The notes under the pieces were generated by a model. The model saw nothing but the letters and a program-made list of their open reading frames with translations. It made no database searches and was not told the origin of the DNA. DNA of 64,000 nt. It comes from Nocardioides caeni. Its GTDB lineage: Bacteria > Actinomycetota > Actinomycetes > Propionibacteriales > Nocardioidaceae. Numbering within the stretch: the stretch's first letter is position 1; each line of letters starts with the position of its first letter. Positions 42,181 through 50,469 of the stretch are shown piece after piece. The stretch spans positions 1 to 64,000 of the forward strand of contig NZ_STGW01000005.1 of assembly GCF_004912195.1 (NCBI RefSeq), in the 5' to 3' direction. A program made the translations under genes and the position numbers.

Positions 42181-42720
42181 GTGCTCCTGCGTCGCGCGTT
42201 GCTGCCCGTCCTGATGCTCGCGCTCGTCGCGGCTCCCCTGTCGGGCGCCACGGCACCCGCGGCGGCGGCCTACGACCCCCACTACACGTGGTCCGACAAC
42301 CCCTCGCCGGTCGTGTTGCTGCTGCCCGAGCGCATGGTGCGGCTGCGCCCGACGACCTTCTGCTGGGAGGCACCCTCCGAGCCCGCCCCCGGAGGGTCGA
42401 TCGGCACATCGCGATGCGTCGACGGCGCTGAGCCGTCCCGGGCCCGCCTGGCCGACGTCGAGCGGACGGGCAAGATCCGGTTCTGGTTCGGCCGGCCCGG
42501 CTGGCGCTGGAGCGCTCGGCTGACCAGCTTCAGCCATCCGCGCCGCGACGCCTGCACCAGCCGGATCCGGCCGGTGCGGGTCTCGGCGCAGCGCTTCGAC
42601 CTCGCGCCGCCGGCCCTGCGAGGCACCTACCGGGTCCGGATGACCGGACGCGGCCCCGAGGGCGACATGGTCGTCAGCTTCAGCTGGCGCTACGGACGCA
42701 CACCGGGGCGCTGCTCCTAG
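42181..42720 (+). CDS. Small secreted protein, unknown function
   Basis: A 179-residue protein with a signal peptide (LLRRALLPVLMLALVAAPLSGATAP, cleavage probably near AAAA-Y at residue 31). The mature part has four Cys (in RPTTFCWE, GTSRCVDG, RRDACTSR and the C-terminal RCS), enough for two disulfides, and is Trp-rich. No family recognised. A leaderless GTG start is supported by TACCAT. It stands alone before the repeat region at 42731-42820. Confidence 0.72.
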   Translation: MLLRRALLPVLMLALVAAPLSGATAPAAAAYDPHYTWSDNPSPVVLLLPERMVRLRPTTFCWEAPSEPAPGGSIGTSRCVDGAEPSRARLADVERTGKIRFWFGRPGWRWSARLTSFSHPRRDACTSRIRPVRVSAQRFDLAPPALRGTYRVRMTGRGPEGDMVVSFSWRYGRTPGRCS

Positions 42721-42730
42721 TAGTCGATCT

Positions 42731-42820
42731 GAGGTTTCGAGACGAGCGCGGCCCTGGCCTCAGGTTTCGAGACGATCGGCTCCGGCCTCGCAAGCTCGGC
42801 CGGACGCTCCCTCAACCTCT
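42731..42820. repeat. Intergenic repeat element with hairpin
   Basis: RAGGTTTCGAGACGA occurs at 42731-42745 and again at 42761-42775, exactly 30 bases apart. The second copy runs into TCCGGCC (42781-42787), a 10-base loop, GGCCGGA (42798-42804), a perfect 7-bp stem, and ends near CCTCAACC. This resembles the GGTTTCGAGACG...CTCAACC elements scattered between genes in Nocardioides (from memory). It fills most of the 142-base gap between two convergent genes. Confidence 0.6.
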
Positions 42821-42862
42821 TCGAGCCCACGCAGGGCGCTCGTTCCTCGCGCCCTACTGCTC

Positions 42863-43306
42863 TCAGACGTTGAAGCCGAGGGCCCGCAGCTGCTCGCGGC
42901 CGTCGGGGGTGATCTTGTCGGGGCCCCACGGCGGCATCCAGACCCAGTTGATCGCGACGTCGTTGACGAGGCCCTCGAGCGCGCTGTTGGTCTGGTCGGT
43001 GATCACGTCGGTCAGCGGACAGGCGGCCGACGTCAGGGTCATGTCGAGGACGAGGTTCGAGCCTTCGTCGACGTGCATGCCGTAGACGAGTCCGAGGTCG
43101 ACGACATTGATGCCGAGCTCGGGGTCGACGACGTCCTTCATGGCCTCCTCGATGTCGTCGAGTGCGACGTTCGAGGAGAGGTTGGTCGACTGGGTCAGCA
43201 GGCCGCCGGCCTCGGGGACCTCCGGCAGGTCGCTGTGGTCGGCGTGGTGGTGGCCATGACCGTGGTCGTGGTCGTGTCCGTGGTGATCGTGGTCGTGCTG
43301 GGTCAC
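42863..43306 (-). CDS. sufT: Metal-sulfur cluster assembly factor with His-rich N-terminus
   Basis: A MIP18/DUF59 (PaaD-like) protein of 147 residues that helps mature Fe-S proteins. Residues 48-147 hold the domain (DIEEAMKDVVDPELGINVVDLGLVYG, then LTSAACPLTDVI with the conserved Cys and VWMPPWGPDKI). Residues 2-28 are almost all His, Asp and Gly (HDHDHHGHDHDHGHGHHHAD), a likely metal-binding tail not present in most relatives. GTG 43306 overlaps the sufU stop (GTGA) and follows GGAGGAGA, so expression is coupled to the suf operon. Confidence 0.9.
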   Translation of the reverse strand: MTQHDHDHHGHDHDHGHGHHHADHSDLPEVPEAGGLLTQSTNLSSNVALDDIEEAMKDVVDPELGINVVDLGLVYGMHVDEGSNLVLDMTLTSAACPLTDVITDQTNSALEGLVNDVAINWVWMPPWGPDKITPDGREQLRALGFNV

Positions 43307-43761
43307 TGGTTCTCTCCTCCTGCGATCGCCTGCGCGGTCGCGTCCTTCCATGCCATCCACGACAGCAGCGCGCACTTCACGCGTGCGGGAAACTTCGCCA
43401 CGCCCGCGAACGCGATGGCGTCCTCGAGCACGTCCTCGTCGGGCTCCACCAGACCCTTGCCCTGCATGAGGGTCAGGAAGTCCTGGTGGATCGCCATCGC
43501 GTCGTCGAGCGACTTACCGACCAGGAGGTCGTGCAGCACCGAGGCCGACGCCTGCGAGATCGAGCAGCCGAGCGAGTCGTAGGACACGTCCTCGACGCGG
43601 CCCTCGGCGAGGTGCACGCGCAGCGTCACCTCGTCGCCACAGGTGGGGTTGACGTGGTGGACCTCTGCCTCGTGCGGCTCGCGAAGTCCCTTGCCGTGGG
43701 GGTTCTTGTAGTGGTCGAGGATGATCTCCTGATAGAGCGCATCCAGGTCTTGTGCCGTCAT
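43303..43761 (-). CDS. sufU: SufU, Fe-S cluster scaffold / SufS activator
   Basis: A 152-residue zinc protein that accepts sulfur from SufS. Ligand segments are all present: NPTCGDEV (Cys and Asp), GCSISQASASVL (Cys) and VKCALLSWMAWKDA (Cys). It starts 2 bases after the sufS stop. The DUF59 gene follows by overlap. The arrangement sufS-sufU matches Gram-positive Suf systems. Confidence 0.96.
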   Translation of the reverse strand: MTAQDLDALYQEIILDHYKNPHGKGLREPHEAEVHHVNPTCGDEVTLRVHLAEGRVEDVSYDSLGCSISQASASVLHDLLVGKSLDDAMAIHQDFLTLMQGKGLVEPDEDVLEDAIAFAGVAKFPARVKCALLSWMAWKDATAQAIAGGENQ

Positions 43762-43763
43762 CG

Positions 43764-45029
43764 TCAGCCCACCTTGAAATAGGAGCGGGTGTGGTGGAGG
43801 GCCTCGATGAGCGCGTCGATCTCGCCCGGCGTCGTGTAGAGGTACGACGACATCCGGGTCGAGCTCTGGACTCCGAACCGGGCGTGCGCGGGCTTCGCGC
43901 AGTGGTGACCGGCGCGGACCGCGACGCCGCGGCTGTCCAGGACCTGCGCGATGTCGTGGGGGTGAACGCCCTCCAGCTCGAACGAGATGGCCCCGCCGCG
44001 CGACGCCGCGTCGAGCGGGCCCAGGACGGTCAGGCCGGGCACGGTCTGCAGCCCCTCCAGCGCGTAGGCGGTGATGGTCTGCTCATGCAGGTGGACGGCG
44101 TCGAGACCCACGTGACCGAGGTACTCGACCGCCGCGCCGAGGCCGATAGCTTCCACGATCGGCGGCGTGCCGGCCTCGAACTTGTGAGGGATGCCGGCGT
44201 ACGTCGAGCCCTCCATCCGCACCGTCTCGATCATCTCGCCGCCACCCAGGAACGGCGGGAGCGCCTCCAGGACCGCACGCGCGCCCCACAGCACACCGAT
44301 GCCCGTCGGGCCGACGACCTTGTGACCGGTGAAGGCGAGCAGGTCGGGACGCTCCTCGACCGGCATCGCGGCCAGGTCGATCGGGAGCTGCGGAGCCGCC
44401 TGCGAGGCGTCGACCATCACGATCGCACCGACCGAGTGGGCACGGCGGGCGATGTCGGCGACCGGGTTGATCGTGCCGAGCATGTTGGACACCCAGGTCA
44501 GCGAGACGACCTTGGTGCGCTCGTTGACCAGCTCGTCGACGTTCGACAGGTCGAGCCGTCCGTCGTCGGTCAGACCGAACCAGCGCAGCCGGGCGCCGGT
44601 CCGCTCGGCCAGCATCTGCCACGGCACGATGTTGGAGTGGTGCTCCATCTCGGTGATGAGGATCTCGTCCCCCTCGCCGATCTGCAGCTCTCCGCGCAGT
44701 CCGAGCGTGGTGGCCGCCAGGTTGAGCGCCTCCGAGGCGTTCTTGGTGAAGATCACCTCGTCGCGCTCGGGCGCGCCCAGGAACGCCGCGACCTTGTCGC
44801 GGGCGGTCTCGAACGCCTCGGTGGACTCAGCACCGAGCTGGTGCATGGCGCGGGCGATGTTCGCGTTGTGCCGCTCGAGGTGGTCGACCATCGTGTCGAT
44901 CACCACCTGCGGCTTCTGCGAGGTGTTGGCGCTGTCGAGGTAGACCAGCGGCATCCCGCCCGCGAGCGTGCGCTCGAGGATCGGGAAGTCCTTGCGGATG
45001 ACCTCCAGCTCGGGAAGCAGTCCCTCCAT
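43764..45029 (-). CDS. sufS: Cysteine desulfurase SufS
   Basis: A PLP enzyme that takes sulfur from cysteine for Fe-S clusters. The 421-residue class V aminotransferase fold has PLP-Lys in LAFTGHKVVGPTGIGVLWG and the catalytic Cys in VRAGHHCAKPAHARFG. Length and motifs match group II desulfurases. Separated from sufC by a palindromic repeat (45044-45087), so the ratio of SufS/SufU to SufBCD may be set there. Works with SufU next door. Confidence 0.97.
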   Translation of the reverse strand: MEGLLPELEVIRKDFPILERTLAGGMPLVYLDSANTSQKPQVVIDTMVDHLERHNANIARAMHQLGAESTEAFETARDKVAAFLGAPERDEVIFTKNASEALNLAATTLGLRGELQIGEGDEILITEMEHHSNIVPWQMLAERTGARLRWFGLTDDGRLDLSNVDELVNERTKVVSLTWVSNMLGTINPVADIARRAHSVGAIVMVDASQAAPQLPIDLAAMPVEERPDLLAFTGHKVVGPTGIGVLWGARAVLEALPPFLGGGEMIETVRMEGSTYAGIPHKFEAGTPPIVEAIGLGAAVEYLGHVGLDAVHLHEQTITAYALEGLQTVPGLTVLGPLDAASRGGAISFELEGVHPHDIAQVLDSRGVAVRAGHHCAKPAHARFGVQSSTRMSSYLYTTPGEIDALIEALHHTRSYFKVG

Positions 45030-45043
45030 CGCTCGTCCTTTCG

Positions 45044-45087
45044 TTGGTCGAGTAGCCCGAGCCGCTAGGCGAGGGCGTATCGAGACC
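45044..45087. repeat. REP-like palindromic element between sufC and sufS
   Basis: TTGGTCGAGTAGCCCGAG, CCGCTAGG and CGAGGGCGTATCGAGACC form an imperfect palindrome that almost fills the sufC-sufS gap. The same sequence type (GGTCTCGATACG...CTACTCGACCA) is recalled as a dispersed intergenic element in Nocardioides and relatives. Inside an operon it may form a hairpin that affects mRNA stability. Confidence 0.65.
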
Positions 45088-45846
45088 TCAGACCGCCGCC
45101 GTGAGGAACCGCTCGTAGCCGTTGGCCTCGAGCTCTTCGGCGAGCTCGGGGCCGCCGGACTCGGCGACCTTGCCGGCGACGAACACGTGGACGTGGTCGG
45201 GCTTGATGTAGCGCAGGATCCGCGTGTAGTGCGTGATCAGCAGGACGCCCTTGCCGTCGCGCTCGCGGAAGCGGTTGACGCCCTCGGAGACGACCTTGAG
45301 CGCGTCGATGTCGAGGCCGGAGTCGGTCTCGTCGAGGATCGCGACCTTCGGGTCGAGCAGGTCGAGCTGGGCGATCTCGTGGCGCTTCTTCTCGCCGCCG
45401 GAGAAACCCTCGTTGACCGAGCGCTGCGAGAACGTCGAGTCGAGGTTCATCCGCTCCATCACGGCGTTGACGTCCTTGACCCAGGTGCGCAGCTTGGGCG
45501 CCTCGCCGTCGATGGCGGTCTTGGCGGTGCGCAGGAAGTTGGCGACGGAGACGCCGGGCACCTCGACGGGATACTGCATCGCGAGGAACAGGCCGGCGCG
45601 GGCGCGCTCGTCCACGGACAGCTCCAGCACGTCCTCGCCGTCGAGGGTCACCGAGCCGCCGGTGATCTCGTAGCGCGGGTGGCCGGCGATGGAGTACGCC
45701 AGGGTGGACTTGCCCGAGCCGTTGGGACCCATGATCGCGTGGGTCTCACCGTCGTTGATGGTCAGCGTGACGCCCTTGAGGATCTCCTTGGGGCCGTCGT
45801 CGGTCTGGACCTGGACCTGCAGGTCCTCGATCTCGAGCTTGCTCAT
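45088..45846 (-). CDS. sufC: SufC, Fe-S assembly ATPase
   Basis: The ATPase of the SufBCD scaffold complex. The 252-residue ABC protein has Walker A GPNGSGKST, signature FSGGEKKRHEIAQL, Walker B VAILDETDSGLDIDAL and switch His LLITHYTRIL. The SufC-specific Glu/Asp-rich Walker B (DETDSGLD) is typical. Start ATG 45846 overlaps the stop of the Rieske gene (ATGA). ATP-driven dimerisation opens SufB-SufD for cluster assembly. Confidence 0.97.
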   Translation of the reverse strand: MSKLEIEDLQVQVQTDDGPKEILKGVTLTINDGETHAIMGPNGSGKSTLAYSIAGHPRYEITGGSVTLDGEDVLELSVDERARAGLFLAMQYPVEVPGVSVANFLRTAKTAIDGEAPKLRTWVKDVNAVMERMNLDSTFSQRSVNEGFSGGEKKRHEIAQLDLLDPKVAILDETDSGLDIDALKVVSEGVNRFRERDGKGVLLITHYTRILRYIKPDHVHVFVAGKVAESGGPELAEELEANGYERFLTAAV

Positions 45847-46178
45847 GATGGGGTCACTCCGTTCAGCGTGGTGTCGACGTCGACGTACACGTAGCCGTCA
45901 CGTACTTCGACAGGGAAGGTGGCGACCGGCTCGGTCGCCGGGAAGTTCAGGGGCTTGCCGGTGCGCAGGTCGAACGTCGAGCCGTGCAGCCAGCACTCGA
46001 TCGAGCAGTTGGCGACCTCGCCCTCGCTCAACGCGACGGCGGCGTGCGAGCAGAGGTCCTGCAACGCGAAGACCTCGTCGCCGTCCCGGGCGATCGCCAC
46101 GTCGTAGCGGTCGACGGTGACGCCGAGCGCCTCGTCGGCCGGTACGTCGGCGAGCGCGCACGCGCGGGCGAAGCTCAT
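45843..46178 (-). CDS. Rieske 2Fe-2S ferredoxin in the suf operon
   Basis: A 111-residue Rieske ferredoxin (non-heme iron oxygenase ferredoxin type). The cluster ligands are in CSHAAVALSEG (CxH) and CWLHGSTFD (CxxH). It sits between sufD and sufC with overlaps on both sides (ATGA), as in Streptomyces suf operons. It may deliver electrons for cluster assembly or repair (inference from position). No oxygenase gene is linked. Confidence 0.92.
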   Translation of the reverse strand: MSFARACALADVPADEALGVTVDRYDVAIARDGDEVFALQDLCSHAAVALSEGEVANCSIECWLHGSTFDLRTGKPLNFPATEPVATFPVEVRDGYVYVDVDTTLNGVTPS

Positions 46179-47338
46179 GCCAGGTCCTTGAGGACGTTCT
46201 TGGCGAGCTCGGTCTCGACGGTCTCCAGCAGCTTCTCCTCGATCGAGGGGATGCCGACCTTGCGGATCAGGTCGTTGAAGAAGCCGTGCACGACCAGGCG
46301 CTGCGCCTCCTTCTCCGACACGCCGCGCGAGCGGAGGTAGAACAGCTGCTCGTCGTCGAAGCGCGCGGTGGCCGAGGCATGTCCGGCGCCCTCGATCTCA
46401 CCCGTCTCGATCTCCAGGTTGGGGACCGAGTCGGCCTGGCAGCCGTCGGTGAGGACGAGGTTGCGGTTCTCCTCGTAGGTCTCGATGCCCTCGGCGACCT
46501 TGCGGATCAGGACATTGCCGATCCACACGGTGTGGGCGCCCTGGCCCTGCAGCGCACCCTTGTAGACCACGTTGCTCTTGGTCTTGGGCGCGTTGTGGTC
46601 GGCGAAGAGCCGGTGCTCGAGGTGCTGGCCCTCGTCGGCGAAGTAGAGACCGAGCAGCTCGGCCTCGCCGCCGGGGCCGGCGTACTCGACGTTGGCGTGC
46701 ATCCGGACCAGGTCGCCGCCGAACGAGATCGAGGTGTGCTTGACGTAGGCGTCGCGGCCGACCCGGATCGCGTCGCGGCCGAGGTGAACCGCGTCGTCGT
46801 CCCAGTCCTGCAGGCTCAGCACGTTGACCTGGGCACCGTCCCCAATCAGGAACGACGAGATCGCGGAGTAGCGCGCGGAGCCGCTGTGCACCAGGACGAT
46901 CGTCACCTCGGCGTGCGCGCCTACCCGATAGACCAGCCGGCTCCACACCAGGTCGTCGACCGAGCTGCCGGTGAGCCGGATGACGACCGGCTCGGCGACC
47001 ACGGCGTCGGCCGGGACGTCCAGCAGCAGGGCGCCACCGGCGTTGGCGGCAGCCAGTGCGGCGGGGCGCTCGTTGGGTGCCAGCTCTCCGAGCTCCACGG
47101 CCTGCTCACCGCTGATCTCGGTCAGCGTGACGCCGGCAGGGAGCGTGGTATCCCACTTCAGGCGGGTGTCGGACGCCTCGCCGTCGAGGAGACCGCGCAG
47201 CCGCTTGAGCGGGGTGAACCGCCAGACCTCCTCGCGCCCGGTGGGCACGGGGTGGTCGGCCAGGTCGTAGGACGCGGGCGGGTTGAGGTGTGACTCCACA
47301 CGCTCCACCTCGAGCGCGTCAGTCAGCGTCGTTGTCAC
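46175..47338 (-). CDS. sufD: SufD, Fe-S assembly scaffold subunit
   Basis: A 387-residue beta-helix protein that pairs with SufB and binds SufC. The conserved C-terminal region is present (VSEKEAQRLVVHGFFND, IPSIEEKLLE) with ATARFDDEQLFYLRSRG before it. GTG 47338 (VTTTLTDALEVERVES) is chosen by family pattern, with GAAAGAG 8 bases upstream; an ATG at 47383 would add 15 residues in the leader. A strong hairpin lies between sufB and this gene. Confidence 0.95.
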   Translation of the reverse strand: MTTTLTDALEVERVESHLNPPASYDLADHPVPTGREEVWRFTPLKRLRGLLDGEASDTRLKWDTTLPAGVTLTEISGEQAVELGELAPNERPAALAAANAGGALLLDVPADAVVAEPVVIRLTGSSVDDLVWSRLVYRVGAHAEVTIVLVHSGSARYSAISSFLIGDGAQVNVLSLQDWDDDAVHLGRDAIRVGRDAYVKHTSISFGGDLVRMHANVEYAGPGGEAELLGLYFADEGQHLEHRLFADHNAPKTKSNVVYKGALQGQGAHTVWIGNVLIRKVAEGIETYEENRNLVLTDGCQADSVPNLEIETGEIEGAGHASATARFDDEQLFYLRSRGVSEKEAQRLVVHGFFNDLIRKVGIPSIEEKLLETVETELAKNVLKDLA

Positions 47339-47401
47339 GTCATTGCTCTTTCGTAGTCGACTTGTTGGCAGGGACTGTGCCATCGGGCCTTACTCGCGGC
47401 C

Positions 47402-47426
47402 GGCGTGGCGGCGGAGCCGACACGCC
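47402..47426 (-). promoter_or_regulatory. Stable hairpin between sufB and sufD
   Basis: GGCGTG-x-CGGC-GGA-GCCG-x-CACGCC pairs ten bases with one internal mismatch and a 3-base loop, just after the sufB stop (47435). The 96-base sufB-sufD gap is by far the longest in the operon. The hairpin may attenuate transcription or protect the sufB message. Confidence 0.5.
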
Positions 47427-47434
47427 AGACGCGG

Positions 47435-48853
47435 TCAGCCGACAGCGCCCTCCATCTGCAGCTCGATGAGGCGGTTGAGCTCGAGGGCGTACTCCATCGG
47501 GAGCTCCTTGGCGATCGGCTCCACGAAGCCGCGGACGATCATCGCCATCGCCTCGTCCTGCTCCATGCCGCGCGACATGAGGTAGAAGAGCTGGTCGTCG
47601 GAGACCTTCGAGACGGACGCCTCGTGGCCCATCGACACGTCGTCCTCGCGGATGTCGACGTAGGGGTAGGTGTCGGAACGGCTGATCTGGTCGACGAGCA
47701 GCGCGTCGCAGAGCACGTTGGACTTCGAGCCGTGGGCACCCTCGTTGACCTGGATCAGACCGCGGTACGACGTCCGGCCACCACCGCGTGCGACCGACTT
47801 GCTCAGGATCGAGCTCGAGGTGTGCGGGGCCGCGTGCACCATCTTGGCGCCGGCGTCCTGGTGCTGACCCTCGCCGGCGAACGCGATCGACAGCGTCTCG
47901 CCCTTGGCGTGCTCGCCCATGAGGTAGACGGCGGGGTACTTCATCGTCACCTTGGAGCCGATGTTGCCGTCGACCCACTCCATCGTCGCGCCGGCCTCGC
48001 AGACCGCGCGCTTCGTGACGAGGTTGTAGACGTTGTTGGACCAGTTCTGGATGGTCGTGTAGCGGCAGCGGCCGCCCTTCTTGACGATGATCTCGACGAC
48101 CGCGGAGTGCAGCGAGTCGGAGGAGTAGATCGGCGCGGTGCAGCCCTCGACGTAGTGCACGTAGGCGTCCTCGTCGACGATGATCAGCGTCCGCTCGAAC
48201 TGGCCCATGTTCTCGGTGTTGATCCGGAAGTAGGCCTGCAGCGGGATGTCGACGTGGACACCCTTCGGCACGTAAATGAACGAGCCACCCGACCACACGG
48301 CCGTGTTCAGCGCGGAGAATTTGTTGTCACCGACCGGGATGACCGTGCCGAAGTACTCCTTGAAGAGCTCCGGCTGCTCCTTGAGAGCGGTGTCGGTGTC
48401 GAGGAAGAGCACGCCCTGCGCCTCGAGGTCCTCGCGGATCGAGTGGTAGACGACCTCGGACTCGTACTGCGCGGCGACGCCGGCGACGAGGCGCTGCTTC
48501 TCCGCCTCCGGGATGCCGAGCTTGTCGTAGGTGTTCTTGATGTCCTCGGGCAGGTCCTCCCAGCTCTGGGCCTGCTTCTCGGAGGAGCGCACGAAGTACT
48601 TGATGTTGTCGAAGTCGATCGCCGACAGGTCCGATCCCCAGGTGGGCATGGGCTTGCGGTCGAAGAGCTTCAGGCCCTTCAGGCGCAGGTCGAGCATCCA
48701 GCCGGGCTCGTCCTTCTTCGAGGAGATGTCGCGGACGACGTCCTCGTTGAGACCGCGCTTGGCGTTGGCGCCGACGTCGTTCTTGTCGGCCCAGCCGAAG
48801 TCGTAGCGGCCGATGCCCTTCAGCTCGGGGTTCAGCTCCTCGATGGAGGTCAT
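47435..48853 (-). CDS. sufB: SufB, Fe-S cluster scaffold
   Basis: The scaffold subunit on which the nascent cluster forms. The 472-residue protein has the full SufB length and motifs: [75 protein letters not shown] and the C-terminal [13 protein letters not shown]. No intein interrupts it, unlike the M. tuberculosis orthologue. ATG 48853 overlaps the sufR stop by four bases, so the repressor and the operon share one transcript. Confidence 0.97.
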   Translation of the reverse strand: MTSIEELNPELKGIGRYDFGWADKNDVGANAKRGLNEDVVRDISSKKDEPGWMLDLRLKGLKLFDRKPMPTWGSDLSAIDFDNIKYFVRSSEKQAQSWEDLPEDIKNTYDKLGIPEAEKQRLVAGVAAQYESEVVYHSIREDLEAQGVLFLDTDTALKEQPELFKEYFGTVIPVGDNKFSALNTAVWSGGSFIYVPKGVHVDIPLQAYFRINTENMGQFERTLIIVDEDAYVHYVEGCTAPIYSSDSLHSAVVEIIVKKGGRCRYTTIQNWSNNVYNLVTKRAVCEAGATMEWVDGNIGSKVTMKYPAVYLMGEHAKGETLSIAFAGEGQHQDAGAKMVHAAPHTSSSILSKSVARGGGRTSYRGLIQVNEGAHGSKSNVLCDALLVDQISRSDTYPYVDIREDDVSMGHEASVSKVSDDQLFYLMSRGMEQDEAMAMIVRGFVEPIAKELPMEYALELNRLIELQMEGAVG

Positions 48854-49548
48854 GAGACCTGCTCCTTCTTGTTGATTCCTGCGTCGGGGATGCAGGTCGT
48901 GCACACCCCGTCGCCATGGGCGATGGTGGCCAGTCGCTGGACGTGCGTGCCGAGGACGCGGCTGATCGCCTCGGTCTCGGCCTCGCACAGCTGCGGGAAC
49001 TCGTGGGCGACGTGGGAGACCGGGCAGTGCTGCTGGCACAGCTGCTCCCCCACGCTGTGTCCATTGATCGGGGCAAGCTCGCGGACGGTGGCGGCATAGC
49101 CCTCGTCGGAGAAGACCATCGCGAGCACCTGTGCCGGGGAGGCCTCCGGGTGGCCTGCCTGGACCTCCGGGAAGCGCGCCTCGATGAACGAGGCCCGTCG
49201 CTCGGCGAAGGCCTTGACCGCGTCGGGACCTGCGGTCTCGGCGAGGAAGCGCAGCGCCTCGGTCGCCAGGTCGTCGTACTGCTGGTCGAAGGAGTCGCGA
49301 CCGCGCTCGGTCAGCGCGAACTCCTTCGCCGGGCGCCCGCGCCCGCGCGCCCCGACCGGTCGGGGGTCACGCGCGTCGACCGCTCCCTCCGCCAGCAGCT
49401 GGTCGAGGTGGCGGCGGACGGCGGCAGGCGTCAACTGGAGCCGCTCGGCGAGGGCCGCGGCCGTGGACGGACCGTTGACGAGGATCGACCGGGCGACGCG
49501 CTGGCGCGTCGGCTGATCTCCTTCGTCGGGTGTCCGCACGATTTCCAC
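48850..49548 (-). CDS. sufR: SufR-like Fe-S-sensing transcriptional repressor
   Basis: A 232-residue regulator at the head of the suf operon. Residues 16-50 form a winged helix ([21 protein letters not shown]), followed by the [12 protein letters not shown] wing. The C-terminal half has Cys in [20 protein letters not shown] and [11 protein letters not shown], which can hold a 4Fe-4S cluster. The family represses suf when clusters are plentiful. GTG 49548 is the start; the candidate operator overlaps it. Autoregulation is expected. Confidence 0.94.
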   Translation of the reverse strand: MEIVRTPDEGDQPTRQRVARSILVNGPSTAAALAERLQLTPAAVRRHLDQLLAEGAVDARDPRPVGARGRGRPAKEFALTERGRDSFDQQYDDLATEALRFLAETAGPDAVKAFAERRASFIEARFPEVQAGHPEASPAQVLAMVFSDEGYAATVRELAPINGHSVGEQLCQQHCPVSHVAHEFPQLCEAETEAISRVLGTHVQRLATIAHGDGVCTTCIPDAGINKKEQVS

Positions 49549-49559
49549 AACGCCAGTGT
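49545..49559 (-). promoter_or_regulatory. Candidate SufR operator overlapping the sufR start
   Basis: Minus-strand ACACT-GGCGT-TGTGG resembles the ACACT-N5-TGTGA site recalled for mycobacterial SufR. It overlaps CACACT, which sits 6 bases before GTG 49548 in the position of a -10 box, with TTGAAG 18 bases further upstream as a possible -35 box. Bound SufR would block both polymerase and start. Confidence 0.5.
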
Positions 49560-49624
49560 GCCGTTATTGATTCCGGGCCTTCAAGCAAGGACAGGCTTAC
49601 TGAGGCGCGCCTAAGAGACCCGCG

Positions 49625-50026
49625 TCACATCGGTCGCGTGTGCCGCAACCAGGCCAGTCCGGCAAAGGGCAGGACCAGGGGAAGGAAGGCGTAGCCCTGG
49701 CCGAAGTGCGACCACACGGTCTTGTCCGGGAACAGGTCGGTGGCCAGGTAGCTCAGGACTCCGACGGAGAGCACGCCGAGCAGCTCCACGGTGACCGCGA
49801 TGCCGGCGACCCGCCACCCCCAGCGCCCGCCGAGCAGCAGGCAGGTGGTGGCGAGGAGGTAGAGCACGGCCGCGACCAGCGAGAGCGAGTAGGCCAGCGG
49901 AGCGCGCTCCGGCTCCATGCCCAGCTGCACCAGTGATCGGCCCGTCGCGGCGACCGCGAAGACGCCGTAGACGAAGACCAGCGCCCGCCCCCAGCCCTCG
50001 GCGAGCACCTGGGCCGGCTCAGCCAC
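49625..50026 (-). CDS. Small integral membrane protein
   Basis: A 133-residue protein with four predicted membrane helices (LVFVYGVFAVAATGRSLVQ, LSLVAAVLYLLATTCLLLGG, VAGIAVTVELLGVLSVGVLSY, YAFLPLVLPFAGLAWL). Family not identified; similar small membrane genes occur at this place in actinobacterial suf-cta regions. It overlaps the next gene by 8 bases and is co-transcribed with it. Confidence 0.78.
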   Translation of the reverse strand: MAEPAQVLAEGWGRALVFVYGVFAVAATGRSLVQLGMEPERAPLAYSLSLVAAVLYLLATTCLLLGGRWGWRVAGIAVTVELLGVLSVGVLSYLATDLFPDKTVWSHFGQGYAFLPLVLPFAGLAWLRHTRPM

Positions 50027-50384
50027 CGGTCGCTCCCCAGATGTCCCAGACCCTGAGCTCGAGCCCGGCGACCGTCGCGACGGCGAGCAGCAGGATCGAT
50101 GTCCCGACCCGTGACCGCTCGGCCAGCGAGAAGAAGGCGCCGACGATGGGCACGAGGACCAGGGTCACGAGGTAGCTGACGAACACCACTCCCTCGACCT
50201 CACGGTCGGTCCGTCCCAGCGCAACCGCGCCGCCGACCAGCTGCGCGACGAGGGCGACCTCGATCACGCCCATGGCGATGAAGTGGCTGTCCTGGGCGGC
50301 TCGGTCCCGGGCGAGGTCGATGGCGAGCACCACGGCGGCGACGCCGCACAGGGCGATGACCACGCCGTAGGACCACTCAGTCAC
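50019..50384 (-). CDS. Small integral membrane protein
   Basis: A 121-residue protein with four predicted membrane helices (VVIALCGVAAVVLAIDLA, AMGVIEVALVAQLVGGAVAL, FVSYLVTLVLVPIVGAFFSLA, SILLLAVATVAGLELRV). Function unknown. First gene of a two-gene operon with the 133-residue membrane protein. GTG 50384 has TACGCT 7 bases upstream. Confidence 0.78.
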   Translation of the reverse strand: MTEWSYGVVIALCGVAAVVLAIDLARDRAAQDSHFIAMGVIEVALVAQLVGGAVALGRTDREVEGVVFVSYLVTLVLVPIVGAFFSLAERSRVGTSILLLAVATVAGLELRVWDIWGATGG

Positions 50385-50391
50385 GGGCCTC

Positions 50392-50463
50392 AGCGTAGAG
50401 GTCCCGGCGGCGTTCCACGCCGTCGCACCCGATGCGGGCGCGACGTCACTCGCCGCCTAGACT
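50392..50463. promoter_or_regulatory. Divergent leaderless -10 boxes (membrane pair / ABC exporter)
   Basis: AGCGTA 50392-50397 (minus-strand TACGCT, 7 bases before GTG 50384) and TAGACT 50458-50463 (6 bases before GTG 50470). Confidence 0.55.
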
Positions 50464-50469
50464 CCGGGC

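Noticed and set aside
45044..45087. Rho-independent terminator between sufC and sufS
   Set aside because: The arms are imperfect, there is no T-run, and sufS/sufU need co-expression; the repeated-element reading fits better.
49545..49559. Cyanobacterial-type SufR site (CAAC-N6-GTTG)
   Set aside because: The CAAC/GTTG arms are not present in the right spacing; only the ACACT-N5-TGTG form is seen.
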